DNA of 5,369 nt from NCBI GenBank assembly GCA_902803745.1, contig CADCRB010000219.1, positions 1-5,369 on the forward strand. Reading direction: 5' to 3'. Source of the stretch: an uncultured Lachnospiraceae bacterium (GTDB taxonomy: Bacteria; Bacillota; Clostridia; Lachnospirales; Lachnospiraceae). Shown one piece after another: positions 1-5,369 of the stretch (position 1 is its first letter; each line of letters starts with the position of its first letter). The notes under the pieces were generated by a model. The model did not search any database. It was not told where the DNA came from and worked only from the letters and a program-made list of their open reading frames with translations. Made by a program: the position numbers and the translations under genes.

Positions 1-432
1 ATGGGCGCGTATATTGCAGATGCTACGATCCGCAAAATGATAGAAGCCGGACAGGCTCCAAAAGCTGCAAAGGTTGTGATCCTGGGACTGACATTTAAGG
101 AGAACTGTCCTGACACGAGGAACAGCAAGGTCTATGACATAATAAAGAGGCTTATGGAATACGATATAAATCCGGAAGTGGTTGATCCCTGGGCAGATGA
201 AAAGGATGCTATGAGGGAATACGGGGTTCGCCTCAGTAGGATAGAGGATATAAAGAATGCAGACTGCGTGATAGTTGCGGTTGCCCACGACGAGTTTAAG
301 GACTGCAGTCTTGAAAGGATCAAGGGACTCTACAGGGAAGGCGCGGATGATGAAAAAGTCCTTGTAGATGTGAAAAGCATCTTTAATATCGAAGATCTTG
401 AGAGATCCGGATTGAGATACTGGAGGCTGTGA
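1..432 (+). CDS. Nucleotide-sugar dehydrogenase (UDP-GlcNAc/UDP-GalNAc 6-dehydrogenase type), C-terminal part only
   Basis: This is the last 143 residues of an NAD-dependent UDP-sugar dehydrogenase, which oxidises C6 of a UDP-hexose to a uronic acid for capsule or other surface polysaccharide. The diagnostic stretch GLTFKENCPDTRNSK (residues 29-43 here) marks the start of the C-terminal domain and matches the TviB/WbpA/WbpO branch; UDP-glucose dehydrogenases usually have a different sequence there (GLAFKPNTDD-like). A Rossmann-like fold follows, with strand VVDPW (60-64) and VIVAVAHDEF (90-99). Family members are about 420-440 residues, so roughly two thirds, including the NAD-binding domain and catalytic cysteine, lie before the window. 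The ATG at position 1 is therefore very probably an internal methionine (the family has a conserved MGAY/MSxY-like segment here), not the start. The stop is TGA at 430-432. The exact substrate cannot be decided from this fragment. The gene looks functionally unrelated to the atp genes behind it. Confidence 0.9.
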   Translation: MGAYIADATIRKMIEAGQAPKAAKVVILGLTFKENCPDTRNSKVYDIIKRLMEYDINPEVVDPWADEKDAMREYGVRLSRIEDIKNADCVIVAVAHDEFKDCSLERIKGLYREGADDEKVLVDVKSIFNIEDLERSGLRYWRL

Positions 433-436
433 TATT

Positions 437-464
437 TTGACTTTGACACAATAAGTAATATAAT
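437..464 (+). promoter_or_regulatory. Predicted sigma-A-type promoter of the atp operon
   Basis: A -35 box TTGACT (437-442, 5 of 6 consensus) and a perfect -10 box TATAAT (459-464) are separated by 16 bp, inside an AT-rich gap. Transcription would start near 471, giving an untranslated leader of about 50 bases before atpB. A second, overlapping -35-like box TTGACA (443-448) could pair with TATAGT (468-473), but the 19-bp spacer is long. The promoter begins four bases after the upstream stop codon, so the atp genes probably have their own start while read-through from the sugar dehydrogenase remains possible. No operator or riboswitch is visible. Confidence 0.7.
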
Positions 465-510
465 CAATATAGTTATTATCTTCGCGGGGATTACGATCTC
501 GCAGATTATT

Positions 511-517
511 GGGGTGA
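511..517 (+). promoter_or_regulatory. Ribosome binding site of atpB
   Basis: GGGGTGA pairs with the GGTGA part of the anti-Shine-Dalgarno complement and ends three bases before the ATG at 521. This register is equivalent to an AGGAGG about six bases from the start. It supports the ATG at 521 as the atpB start. Confidence 0.65.
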
Positions 518-520
518 AAG

Positions 521-1204
521 ATGGATCTGGCGGAAGAACTTAAAGCGGAACTGGAAATACCTACAGCGTTTACGATCCCTATAGGAAAAGGGATCGCGAT
601 AAATCAGACAGTGGTGATAACCTGGTGTATCATCGCTTTTCTTTTTGTCTTGTTTCTCATACTTACCCGAGGCTTCGTGATCAAAAATCCGGGCCGGAGA
701 CAGGCTCTCGTAGAAGCTTTTGTTGTATGGATGGAGAATGTCATTGGAAACAATATGAATGAAAAAGGAAAAAAATATGTTCCTTTTCTTTGCAGCATTC
801 TGCTCTTCCTCGGAGTTTCCAATACCATAGGCATATTCGGCATAGCACCGCCTACCAAGGACCTTCGCACCACTGTCGCTTTAGCTCTTATGAGCATAGT
901 GCTTGTTCAGATAGCGGGAATAAGGGAGAAAAAAGTCAGTGGCTGGCTCAAGAGCTTTGCTCATCCGATAGGGATAATGCTTCCAATGAATATACTGGAG
1001 CTTTTTATAAAACCGCTGTCTCTTTGCATGCGATTGTTTGGTAATATTTTTGCAGCATTTGTCATTATGGAACTGGTAAAGATGGTGGTGCCCGTGGTGC
1101 TGCCTGCAGCGCTTTGTCTGTACTTTGATCTGTTTGACGGATTGCTTCAGGCATATGTATTTGTATTTTTGACAAGCTTGTATATCAATGAAGCTGTGGA
1201 GTAA
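521..1204 (+). CDS. atpB: F1Fo ATP synthase subunit a (Fo ion channel/stator)
   Basis: Membrane subunit a forms the two half-channels that pass ions to and from the rotating c-ring. The 227-residue product is short next to E. coli (271) but normal for Firmicutes. It has hydrophobic segments near residues 32-50, 88-106, 116-134, 152-166 and 176-222. The essential arginine is R171 in LCMRLFGN (E. coli R210), and Q210 in LLQAYVFVFLTSLYI corresponds to E. coli Q252. The residue equivalent to E. coli E219 is F180, with an acid one turn later (E184 in VIMELV). The N-terminus with FTIPIG followed by the first membrane helix is typical of clostridial subunit a. The start ATG at 521 follows a Shine-Dalgarno site. 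It is the first gene of the operon; no atpI precedes it. The stop lies 21 bases before atpE. Confidence 0.95.
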   Translation: MDLAEELKAELEIPTAFTIPIGKGIAINQTVVITWCIIAFLFVLFLILTRGFVIKNPGRRQALVEAFVVWMENVIGNNMNEKGKKYVPFLCSILLFLGVSNTIGIFGIAPPTKDLRTTVALALMSIVLVQIAGIREKKVSGWLKSFAHPIGIMLPMNILELFIKPLSLCMRLFGNIFAAFVIMELVKMVVPVVLPAALCLYFDLFDGLLQAYVFVFLTSLYINEAVE

Positions 1205-1211
1205 ATAATTT

Positions 1212-1217
1212 AGGAGG
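1212..1217 (+). promoter_or_regulatory. Ribosome binding site that fixes the atpE start
   Basis: AGGAGG is a perfect Shine-Dalgarno core. It lies 8 bases before the ATG at 1226, an ideal distance, but only 2 bases before the in-frame TTG at 1220 and 14 before the ATG at 1232. It therefore selects 1226 as the atpE start. Confidence 0.85.
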
Positions 1218-1225
1218 TTTTGGAG

Positions 1226-1444
1226 ATGGACATGGTAGCATTAGGTGCTGGAATAGCTGCTCTTACCGGAATAGGAGCCGGGATCGGAATCGGAGTCGCT
1301 ACTGCAAAGGCAGTGGATGCGACGGCGCGTCAGCCTGAAGCTCATAGCAAGATAATGACCTTGCTGCTTTTGGGATGTGCTCTTGCAGAGGCAACTGCAA
1401 TCTATGGCCTGCTTGTAGCAATACTTATCATATTTGTGCTGTAG
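1226..1444 (+). CDS. atpE: F1Fo ATP synthase subunit c (rotor ring proteolipid)
   Basis: Subunit c is a small two-helix membrane hairpin; multiple copies form the ion-driven rotor ring. The 72-residue product has helix 1 (about 4-32) with alternating glycines G15-x-G17-x-G19-x-G21-x-G23 that allow tight packing, a polar loop ARQPE (34-38) that contacts gamma and epsilon, and helix 2 (about 43-71) with the ion-binding carboxylate E55 in ALAEATAIY. The positions that bind Na+ in Ilyobacter tartaricus (Q32 and S66) are I22 and A56 here, which favours proton coupling; T57 and Y60 are kept but also occur in proton-type rings. I chose ATG 1226 because the AGGAGG at 1212-1217 is 8 bases upstream; a longer reading from TTG 1220 would add two residues and has a poor distance. 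There is one carboxylate per hairpin, as usual. Confidence 0.96.
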   Translation: MDMVALGAGIAALTGIGAGIGIGVATAKAVDATARQPEAHSKIMTLLLLGCALAEATAIYGLLVAILIIFVL

Positions 1445-1450
1445 GAGCCA

Positions 1451-1460
1451 GGGGAGGAGG
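1451..1460 (+). promoter_or_regulatory. Strong ribosome binding site that fixes the GTG start of atpF
   Basis: GGGGAGGAGG is an extended Shine-Dalgarno site 7 bases before the GTG at 1468. An ATG at 1461 directly abuts the site with no spacing and opens only six codons before a TGA at 1479-1481, so it is not a credible start. The next in-frame ATG (1501, codon 12) would cut into the membrane anchor. Confidence 0.8.
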
Positions 1461-1467
1461 ATGAGAC

Positions 1468-1968
1468 GTGTTAAGTTTTGATCCGGTTAATTTTATATGC
1501 ATGATCATAAACATCCTGATCCTGTACTTTTTGGCAAAGAAATTCCTTTTCGGCAGGGTGGACGAGATAATAAAGAAACGCCAGGAAGAGATAGATACCA
1601 TCTACAGCACAGCCGACAGGATAACAAAAGAAGCTCAGGATTCCAGACGTGAGTATCAGATGCAGCTTGCAGAATTTGAGAAGGAGCGTTCGGAGAAAAT
1701 GGATGAGGCCATAAAAGAAGCTGAAGCCAGAAAGACTGCGATCGTTGAAAGATCAAATGCTGAAGCTGAGGAGATATTGACAGAGGCGAGGAGCGAGGCG
1801 TCAAGGATAAGGAGCATGGCAGAGATCGATAGAGACAAGCAGGTAGAGGAGCTTGTGTTTGATGTGGCTTCGAGACTTGCGGGTCAGGCTATAACCGAGG
1901 AAGCAAACAGCGAGCTCTATGACAAATTCCTTTCCCAGGCGACGGGAGCGGGTTCGGGTAAAGAATGA
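1468..1968 (+). CDS. atpF: F1Fo ATP synthase subunit b (peripheral stalk), GTG start
   Basis: Subunit b anchors in the membrane beside subunit a and reaches up as a dimeric coiled coil to hold the F1 head still through delta. The 166-residue product has a single N-terminal membrane helix (about 6-23), a basic junction (K24, K25), and a long charged helix rich in Glu, Lys, Arg and Ala (about 30-135) with the AEAEEILTEAR-type sequence typical of b. The C-terminal part (about 130-160, VASRLAGQAI and after) is where delta normally binds. Length and layout are ordinary, with no delta fused to its end as in mycobacteria. Only one b gene is present, so a homodimer is expected. The start is GTG, set by the Shine-Dalgarno site at 1451-1460. 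Its stop TGA (1966-1968) overlaps the ATG of the next gene. Confidence 0.95.
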   Translation: MLSFDPVNFICMIINILILYFLAKKFLFGRVDEIIKKRQEEIDTIYSTADRITKEAQDSRREYQMQLAEFEKERSEKMDEAIKEAEARKTAIVERSNAEAEEILTEARSEASRIRSMAEIDRDKQVEELVFDVASRLAGQAITEEANSELYDKFLSQATGAGSGKE

Positions 1969-3719
1969 TGAATGAGGGGATGCTTAAGGCTGTACTCAGA
2001 TTTGTCATGCCTCCAAGCAGTGCTCAGGCAGACAGATTTAAGGATTTTATAGCTTCTGAGTACAAAGTAAATAAAGATGACGTTGACCTGGAGCTGATCC
2101 GCGATACTGAGATCCTGGGTGGGTTTATCCTGCATGTAGGTGAGGATGAGTATGACTGGAGCCTGAAGGGAAGAGCTAATGCTATCAGACAGGATGCGGA
2201 CAGATTTCTTGCGTCAGGAGCTGCAGAGCGGGATATAATTTCTGTAATAAAGAATGCAACAGATGCGCATTCCTTTACAGCCCGGGGCTTTGAAACGGGA
2301 TATGTCATTTATTGCGGTGACGGCATAGCAAGAGTAAAAGGACTGTCACATGCCGAATATGGAGAAATTGTCATATTCGAGAGCGGAGTCAGAGGAATGG
2401 TCCTTGATATCAGGGAGGATCAGATCGGCTGTATCCTTCTCTGTGCAGACGATGAAGTATTTCAGGGAGAGAAGGCTGTAAGAACGGGATCTGCGGCTGG
2501 CGTGCCTGTGGGAGATGCACTGCTGGGGAGAGTAGTGGATGCTCTGGGAGATCCTATAGATGATATGGGGCCGTTGGAGACAGATGAGCAGCTTCCGGTG
2601 GAGTCACCTGCTCCGGGGATCATAGACAGACAGCCGGTTTCGACCCCTATGGAGACGGGTATACTGGCAATAGACAGTATGTTTCCCATAGGCAGAGGCC
2701 AGAGAGAGCTTATCATCGGAGACAGACAGACAGGTAAGACCACTATCGCAACCGATACCATAATCAATCAAAAAAATAAAGGCGTCATCTGCATATATGT
2801 ATCAATAGGGCAGAAAGCCTCCACTGTGGCGGCACTAACCCAGAACTTAAGGAAACACGGGGCGATGGACTACACGATAGTTGTGGGTTCATTTGCTTCG
2901 GATCCGGCACCGCTTCAGTATATTGCTCCATATTCGGCTACGGCAATGGCTGAGTACTATATGCATAAGGGCAAGGATGTTCTTATCGTCTATGACGATC
3001 TTTCAAAGCACGCTGTGGCATACAGGGAGATATCTTTATTGCTTCGAAGACCGCCCGGACGGGAGGCATATCCGGGTGATGTGTTTTATCTTCATTCGAG
3101 ACTGCTGGAGAGATCCAGCAGGCTGTCAGATGAGCTTGGAGGCGGGTCGATAACGGCACTCCCCATCATAGAGACTCAGGCAGGTGACGTGTCGGCATAC
3201 ATTCCCACGAATGTTATTTCGATAACCGACGGACAGATATTTCTTGAGAGCGATCTTTTTGCTGAGGGACAGAGACCTGCGGTTAACGTTGGCCTTTCCG
3301 TTTCCCGTGTGGGAGGTGCAGCTCAGACCAAGGCAATGAAAAAAGCCACAGGATCTTTCAGGATCGATCTTGCTCAGTACAGGGAAATGGAGGTCTTTAC
3401 TCAGTTTTCAGCAGATCTTGATGATGCGACGCAGGCTCAGCTGACGAACGGTCGGGCTCTTATGGAAGTGCTGAAGCAGCCCGGTGCATCTCCGCTATCC
3501 ATGACAGAGCAGGTTATCACTCTGGTAGCTGCGGGAAAGAAGATCTTCTCTGGAATTGAGCCGAAGGATGTAAAGAGATTCCAAAAGGATCTGACGGATC
3601 ATATTATCTATGATCATAAGGAAATTGTATCCGAGCTTGAAGAAACAAAGACCCTTACGGATGACCTTGCGGCAAAGATAGTGTCTCTGGCAGAAGAATG
3701 CAAGGCACATTGGCATTGA
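1965..3719 (+). CDS. atpA: F1Fo ATP synthase alpha subunit with an N-terminal delta (OSCP) C-terminal-like domain: fused atpH'-atpA
   Basis: The 584-residue product is about 80 residues longer than a usual alpha (500-515). Residues 11-84 resemble the C-terminal domain of delta: ILGGFILHVG (50-59) and DWSLKGR (64-70) align with the AGVIIRAG and DGSVRGR stretches of E. coli delta. From about residue 86 a complete alpha follows: N-terminal helix and beta barrel (about 88-175), Walker A GDRQTGKT (252-259), Walker B strand DVLIVYDD (338-345), LLLRRPPGRE loop, arginine finger R448 in SVSRVGG, and a helical C-terminal domain. The alpha site is non-catalytic but contributes R448 to the beta catalytic site. 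Two adjacent ATGs (1965, 1968) are possible starts; 1965 overlaps the atpF stop by 4 bases and no strong Shine-Dalgarno site is seen, so coupling to atpF is likely. No ATG, GTG or TTG lies in frame between codons 15 and 145, so the extension is an integral part of the product. The alpha identity is certain; the delta assignment rests on pattern alignment by eye. Confidence 0.95.
   Translation: MMNEGMLKAVLRFVMPPSSAQADRFKDFIASEYKVNKDDVDLELIRDTEILGGFILHVGEDEYDWSLKGRANAIRQDADRFLASGAAERDIISVIKNATDAHSFTARGFETGYVIYCGDGIARVKGLSHAEYGEIVIFESGVRGMVLDIREDQIGCILLCADDEVFQGEKAVRTGSAAGVPVGDALLGRVVDALGDPIDDMGPLETDEQLPVESPAPGIIDRQPVSTPMETGILAIDSMFPIGRGQRELIIGDRQTGKTTIATDTIINQKNKGVICIYVSIGQKASTVAALTQNLRKHGAMDYTIVVGSFASDPAPLQYIAPYSATAMAEYYMHKGKDVLIVYDDLSKHAVAYREISLLLRRPPGREAYPGDVFYLHSRLLERSSRLSDELGGGSITALPIIETQAGDVSAYIPTNVISITDGQIFLESDLFAEGQRPAVNVGLSVSRVGGAAQTKAMKKATGSFRIDLAQYREMEVFTQFSADLDDATQAQLTNGRALMEVLKQPGASPLSMTEQVITLVAAGKKIFSGIEPKDVKRFQKDLTDHIIYDHKEIVSELEETKTLTDDLAAKIVSLAEECKAHWH
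1995..2216 (+). other. Delta (OSCP) C-terminal-like domain within the fused alpha gene
   Basis: This segment encodes residues 11-84 of the fused protein. The order is a strand (about LRFVMP, 11-16), a helix (SSAQADRFKDFIASEY), a strand (about VDLELIRD, 40-47), the hallmark GGFILHVG strand, the D64-x-S66 turn and a final helix to residue 83. This is the order in the C-terminal part of E. coli delta from about residue 106 to the end, including its family signature. The N-terminal six-helix domain of delta is missing, and almost no linker separates this domain from the alpha N-terminal helix (ERDIISVIKN, 88-97). In ordinary enzymes this delta part binds the C-terminal end of subunit b, so here it probably tethers alpha to b. 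Confidence 0.85.
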
Positions 3720-3720
3720 T

Positions 3721-4614
3721 ATGGCTCAGCTCAAGGAGATAAGGGACAGGATAAACAGCATAGAGGGTACTCAGAAGATAACCGGCGCAATGTATATGAT
3801 CGCCAGCACGAAGCTTCGGCATGCAAGGAAGAGCAGGGATGATAACGCCGTTTATTTCAGTACACTGAAGAATATAATGGAGCGGCTGCTGAGGCATCTG
3901 CCCGAATCAGAGCATCCCTATCTCAGGGTATCCGATAAGCCGAGGGATACACAGACGCATGGATATCTCATGATAACAGCCGACAAAGGTCTTGCGGGAG
4001 CATACAACCAGAATATCCTGAAAGGAACCGAGAAGCAGATGAGATCCGACGGTGGGAAAGCCAGGATATTTGTGGTAGGAGAGACCGGGCGTAGGTATTT
4101 CAGAAATCACAATGTGAACATAGATGAGGAATTCGTGTATTCTTCGGAGAACCCGACTCATCATCTGGGACGTATGATCACAAGCTATATCCTTCCTCTT
4201 TTTCAGGATAAGGAGATCGATGACCTTCATATAATTTATACCGGAATGAAATCCGCTATGGAGGCTGAGGTCAGGATAAGGCAGCTTCTTCCGCTGAAAT
4301 CAGCCATAGAGGAAGAGCTTGGCAAGAAGATCCCCAAGGATATCTATAATGAGGAGTTTATTTTTTCTCCCTCTCCCGATGAGGTTATAGATGCGGTAGT
4401 CCCCAATTTTATGAACGGGTATATCTACAGTACGTTGATAGAAAGTTACTGTGCGGAGCAGAACTCAAGAATGCTCGCAATGCAGACTGCATCGGATGCT
4501 GCATCCTCAATGATAAAGGATCTGGGGGTGCAGTATAACAGAGCAAGGCAGGGAGTGATAACACAGGAGATCACCGAAGTTTCCGCGGGAGCGGAGGCTA
4601 ACGGGGGTTATTGA
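3721..4614 (+). CDS. atpG: F1Fo ATP synthase gamma subunit (central rotor shaft)
   Basis: Gamma is the asymmetric shaft that turns inside the alpha3-beta3 head and couples c-ring rotation to the beta sites. The 297-residue product (E. coli about 287) has the N-terminal helix (about 2-60) with IRDRINSIEGTQKITGAM, a central Rossmann-like domain starting at YLMITADKGLAGAYN and running to about residue 200, and the C-terminal helix with QYNRARQGVITQEITE, the most conserved gamma signature. The usual TKAM in the N-terminal helix is TGAM here (G22 where many homologues have Lys). A short extra tail, SAGAEANGGY, ends the protein. The ATG follows the atpA stop by one base, with only weak Shine-Dalgarno complementarity, so re-initiation from atpA is likely. 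Confidence 0.96.
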   Translation: MAQLKEIRDRINSIEGTQKITGAMYMIASTKLRHARKSRDDNAVYFSTLKNIMERLLRHLPESEHPYLRVSDKPRDTQTHGYLMITADKGLAGAYNQNILKGTEKQMRSDGGKARIFVVGETGRRYFRNHNVNIDEEFVYSSENPTHHLGRMITSYILPLFQDKEIDDLHIIYTGMKSAMEAEVRIRQLLPLKSAIEEELGKKIPKDIYNEEFIFSPSPDEVIDAVVPNFMNGYIYSTLIESYCAEQNSRMLAMQTASDAASSMIKDLGVQYNRARQGVITQEITEVSAGAEANGGY

Positions 4615-4618
4615 GAGG
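4613..4618 (+). promoter_or_regulatory. Ribosome binding site that decides the atpD start
   Basis: GAGAGG overlaps the atpG stop codon and lies 6 bases before the ATG at 4625. The earlier ATG at 4620 is only one base away and is followed after one codon by TGA, so 4625 is the real start. Confidence 0.65.
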
Positions 4619-4624
4619 TATGGA

Positions 4625-5369
4625 ATGAAGGGATATATTTCCCAGGTCATGGGACCTGTAGTGGATGTCAAATTTGAAGAGAAAAAACTTCCGAGGATAT
4701 CCGATGCACTCATAGTGTATAACCATGGAGAGAAATGCACTATGGAGGTACGGCAGCATATTGCATCGGATACGGTGAGATGTATAATGCTGGCAGCTTC
4801 GGAAGGACTGGCAAAGGGCATAGAGGTAGAAGCGACCGGAGCGCCCATTACTGCGCCTGTAGGCGAGGCCTGTCTGGGAAGGCTCTTTAATGTCACGGGG
4901 GAGGCTATAGACGGTTTGCCTACGGATGAGCTTGATAAGGCGGAACGCTGGCCAATTCACAGGAAACCACCGGAATTTGCAGACCAGTCACCGGTTCAGG
5001 AGATACTGGAGACAGGTATAAAGGTTATAGATCTGATCGCTCCCTATGCAAAGGGAGGAAAGATAGGACTTTTCGGCGGTGCAGGCGTGGGAAAGACCGT
5101 GCTCATACAGGAGCTCATCAGAAATGTAGCGACAGAGCATGGAGGATATTCTATTTTTACCGGGGTGGGTGAACGATCCAGAGAAGGAAATGATCTCTGG
5201 AGTGAGATGAACGAGAGCGGGGTCATAAAGAAAACAGCTCTTGTTTTCGGACAGATGAACGAACCTCCGGGAGCCAGGATGAGAGTTGCGGAGACGGGAC
5301 TTACGATGGCAGAATATTTCCGTGATGAAGAGGATAAGAATGTACTTCTTTTTATAGACAATATATTCA
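4625..5369 (+). CDS. atpD: F1Fo ATP synthase beta subunit (catalytic), N-terminal part, cut by the window end
   Basis: Beta carries the three catalytic sites that make or hydrolyse ATP. The frame is open from ATG 4625 to the window end: 248 codons plus one base, about half of a normal beta of 460-470 residues. It starts MKGYISQVMGPVVDVKF, the typical beta barrel domain. It continues with ILETGIKVIDLIAPYAKGGK, Walker A GGAGVGKT (151-158; K157 and T158 match E. coli K155 and T156), GVGERSREGNDL with catalytic E183 (E. coli E181) and R184, and Walker B strand NVLLFIDNIF with D245 (E. coli D242). All catalytic residues visible so far are intact. The start is set by the GAGAGG at 4613-4618, 10 bases after the atpG stop. 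The DELSEED region and the following atpC lie outside the window. Confidence 0.97.
   Translation, partial: MKGYISQVMGPVVDVKFEEKKLPRISDALIVYNHGEKCTMEVRQHIASDTVRCIMLAASEGLAKGIEVEATGAPITAPVGEACLGRLFNVTGEAIDGLPTDELDKAERWPIHRKPPEFADQSPVQEILETGIKVIDLIAPYAKGGKIGLFGGAGVGKTVLIQELIRNVATEHGGYSIFTGVGERSREGNDLWSEMNESGVIKKTALVFGQMNEPPGARMRVAETGLTMAEYFRDEEDKNVLLFIDNIF

Noticed and set aside
1..3. ATG at position 1 as the true start of a small 143-residue protein.
   Set aside because: The sequence begins inside a conserved nucleotide-sugar dehydrogenase region, and family members extend far upstream, so the gene is cut by the window edge.
484..502. Possible hairpin in the atpB leader (GCGGGG pairing with TCTCGC around a 7-base loop), considered as a terminator or regulator.
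   Set aside because: The stem has six pairs including two G-U pairs and no following T-run, so it is too weak to call.
433..543. After the TGA at 430-432 the same frame stays open and would encode a hydrophobic stretch (INIVIIFAGITISQIIG), like a small membrane protein or an atpI remnant.
   Set aside because: It has no ATG or ribosome binding site, it overlaps the promoter and the atpB start, and AT-rich DNA with many ATA/ATT codons gives hydrophobic translations by chance.
604..897. Minus-strand open frame of 97 codons inside atpB, and similar ones at 2462-2767, 3907-4230, 4507-4896 and 5044-5361.
   Set aside because: They lie wholly or largely antisense to well-supported atp genes, show no recognisable family features, and are expected shadows of the coding strand.
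1220..1225. A TTG start for atpE, giving a 74-residue product.
   Set aside because: It lies only 2 bases from the AGGAGG site; the ATG at 1226 has ideal spacing and gives the normal MDM-type start.
1461..1481. Six-codon open frame (MRRVKF) overlapping the atpF start, as a possible leader peptide.
   Set aside because: Its ATG abuts the Shine-Dalgarno site with no spacing, so initiation is improbable.
1..5369. Search for CRISPR arrays, tRNA or rRNA genes, insertion sequences and long direct or inverted repeats.
   Set aside because: None was seen by eye; the window is almost entirely accounted for by protein-coding genes.

Overview
The window is plus-strand, densely coded bacterial DNA that carries most of an F-type (F1Fo) ATP synthase operon. 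It looks like a Gram-positive anaerobe of the Clostridia, most likely Lachnospiraceae. This is an inference from the short subunit a and c proteins, the purine-rich Shine-Dalgarno sites, and frequent ATA (Ile) and AGA/AGG (Arg) codons at moderate GC; the sequence does not name a species.

Layout. Positions 1-432 are the C-terminal end of a nucleotide-sugar dehydrogenase of the UDP-GlcNAc/UDP-GalNAc 6-dehydrogenase type (surface polysaccharide precursor synthesis), unrelated to ATP synthesis. An 88-base gap (433-520) holds a good sigma-A-type promoter (TTGACT, 16 bp, TATAAT) starting four bases after that gene's stop. The operon then reads atpB (subunit a), atpE (subunit c), atpF (subunit b), a fused atpH'-atpA gene, atpG (gamma) and atpD (beta, cut off by the window end). 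No atpI lies ahead of atpB. An atpC (epsilon) would be expected beyond the right edge.

The notable feature is the fourth operon gene. There is no separate atpH (delta) between atpF and atpA. Instead the alpha subunit starts with about 84 extra residues that resemble the C-terminal, b-binding domain of delta (OSCP), directly followed by a complete catalytically typical alpha chain. The delta N-terminal domain, which normally docks delta on top of the alpha3-beta3 head, is absent from the window. No ATG, GTG or TTG codon lies in frame between codon 15 and codon 145, so a free alpha chain cannot be made by ordinary internal initiation. Without proteolysis every alpha would carry the domain, giving three copies per F1 head where the usual enzyme has one delta.

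How the genes work together. Subunits a and c form the ion path and rotor ring, b is the peripheral stalk, the delta-like extension should tie b to the head, alpha and beta form the nucleotide-binding hexamer, and gamma is the central shaft. Subunit c lacks the Gln and Ser ligands of well-studied Na+ rings, which favours proton coupling. From atpF onward the genes overlap or are separated by at most 10 bases, implying translational coupling.
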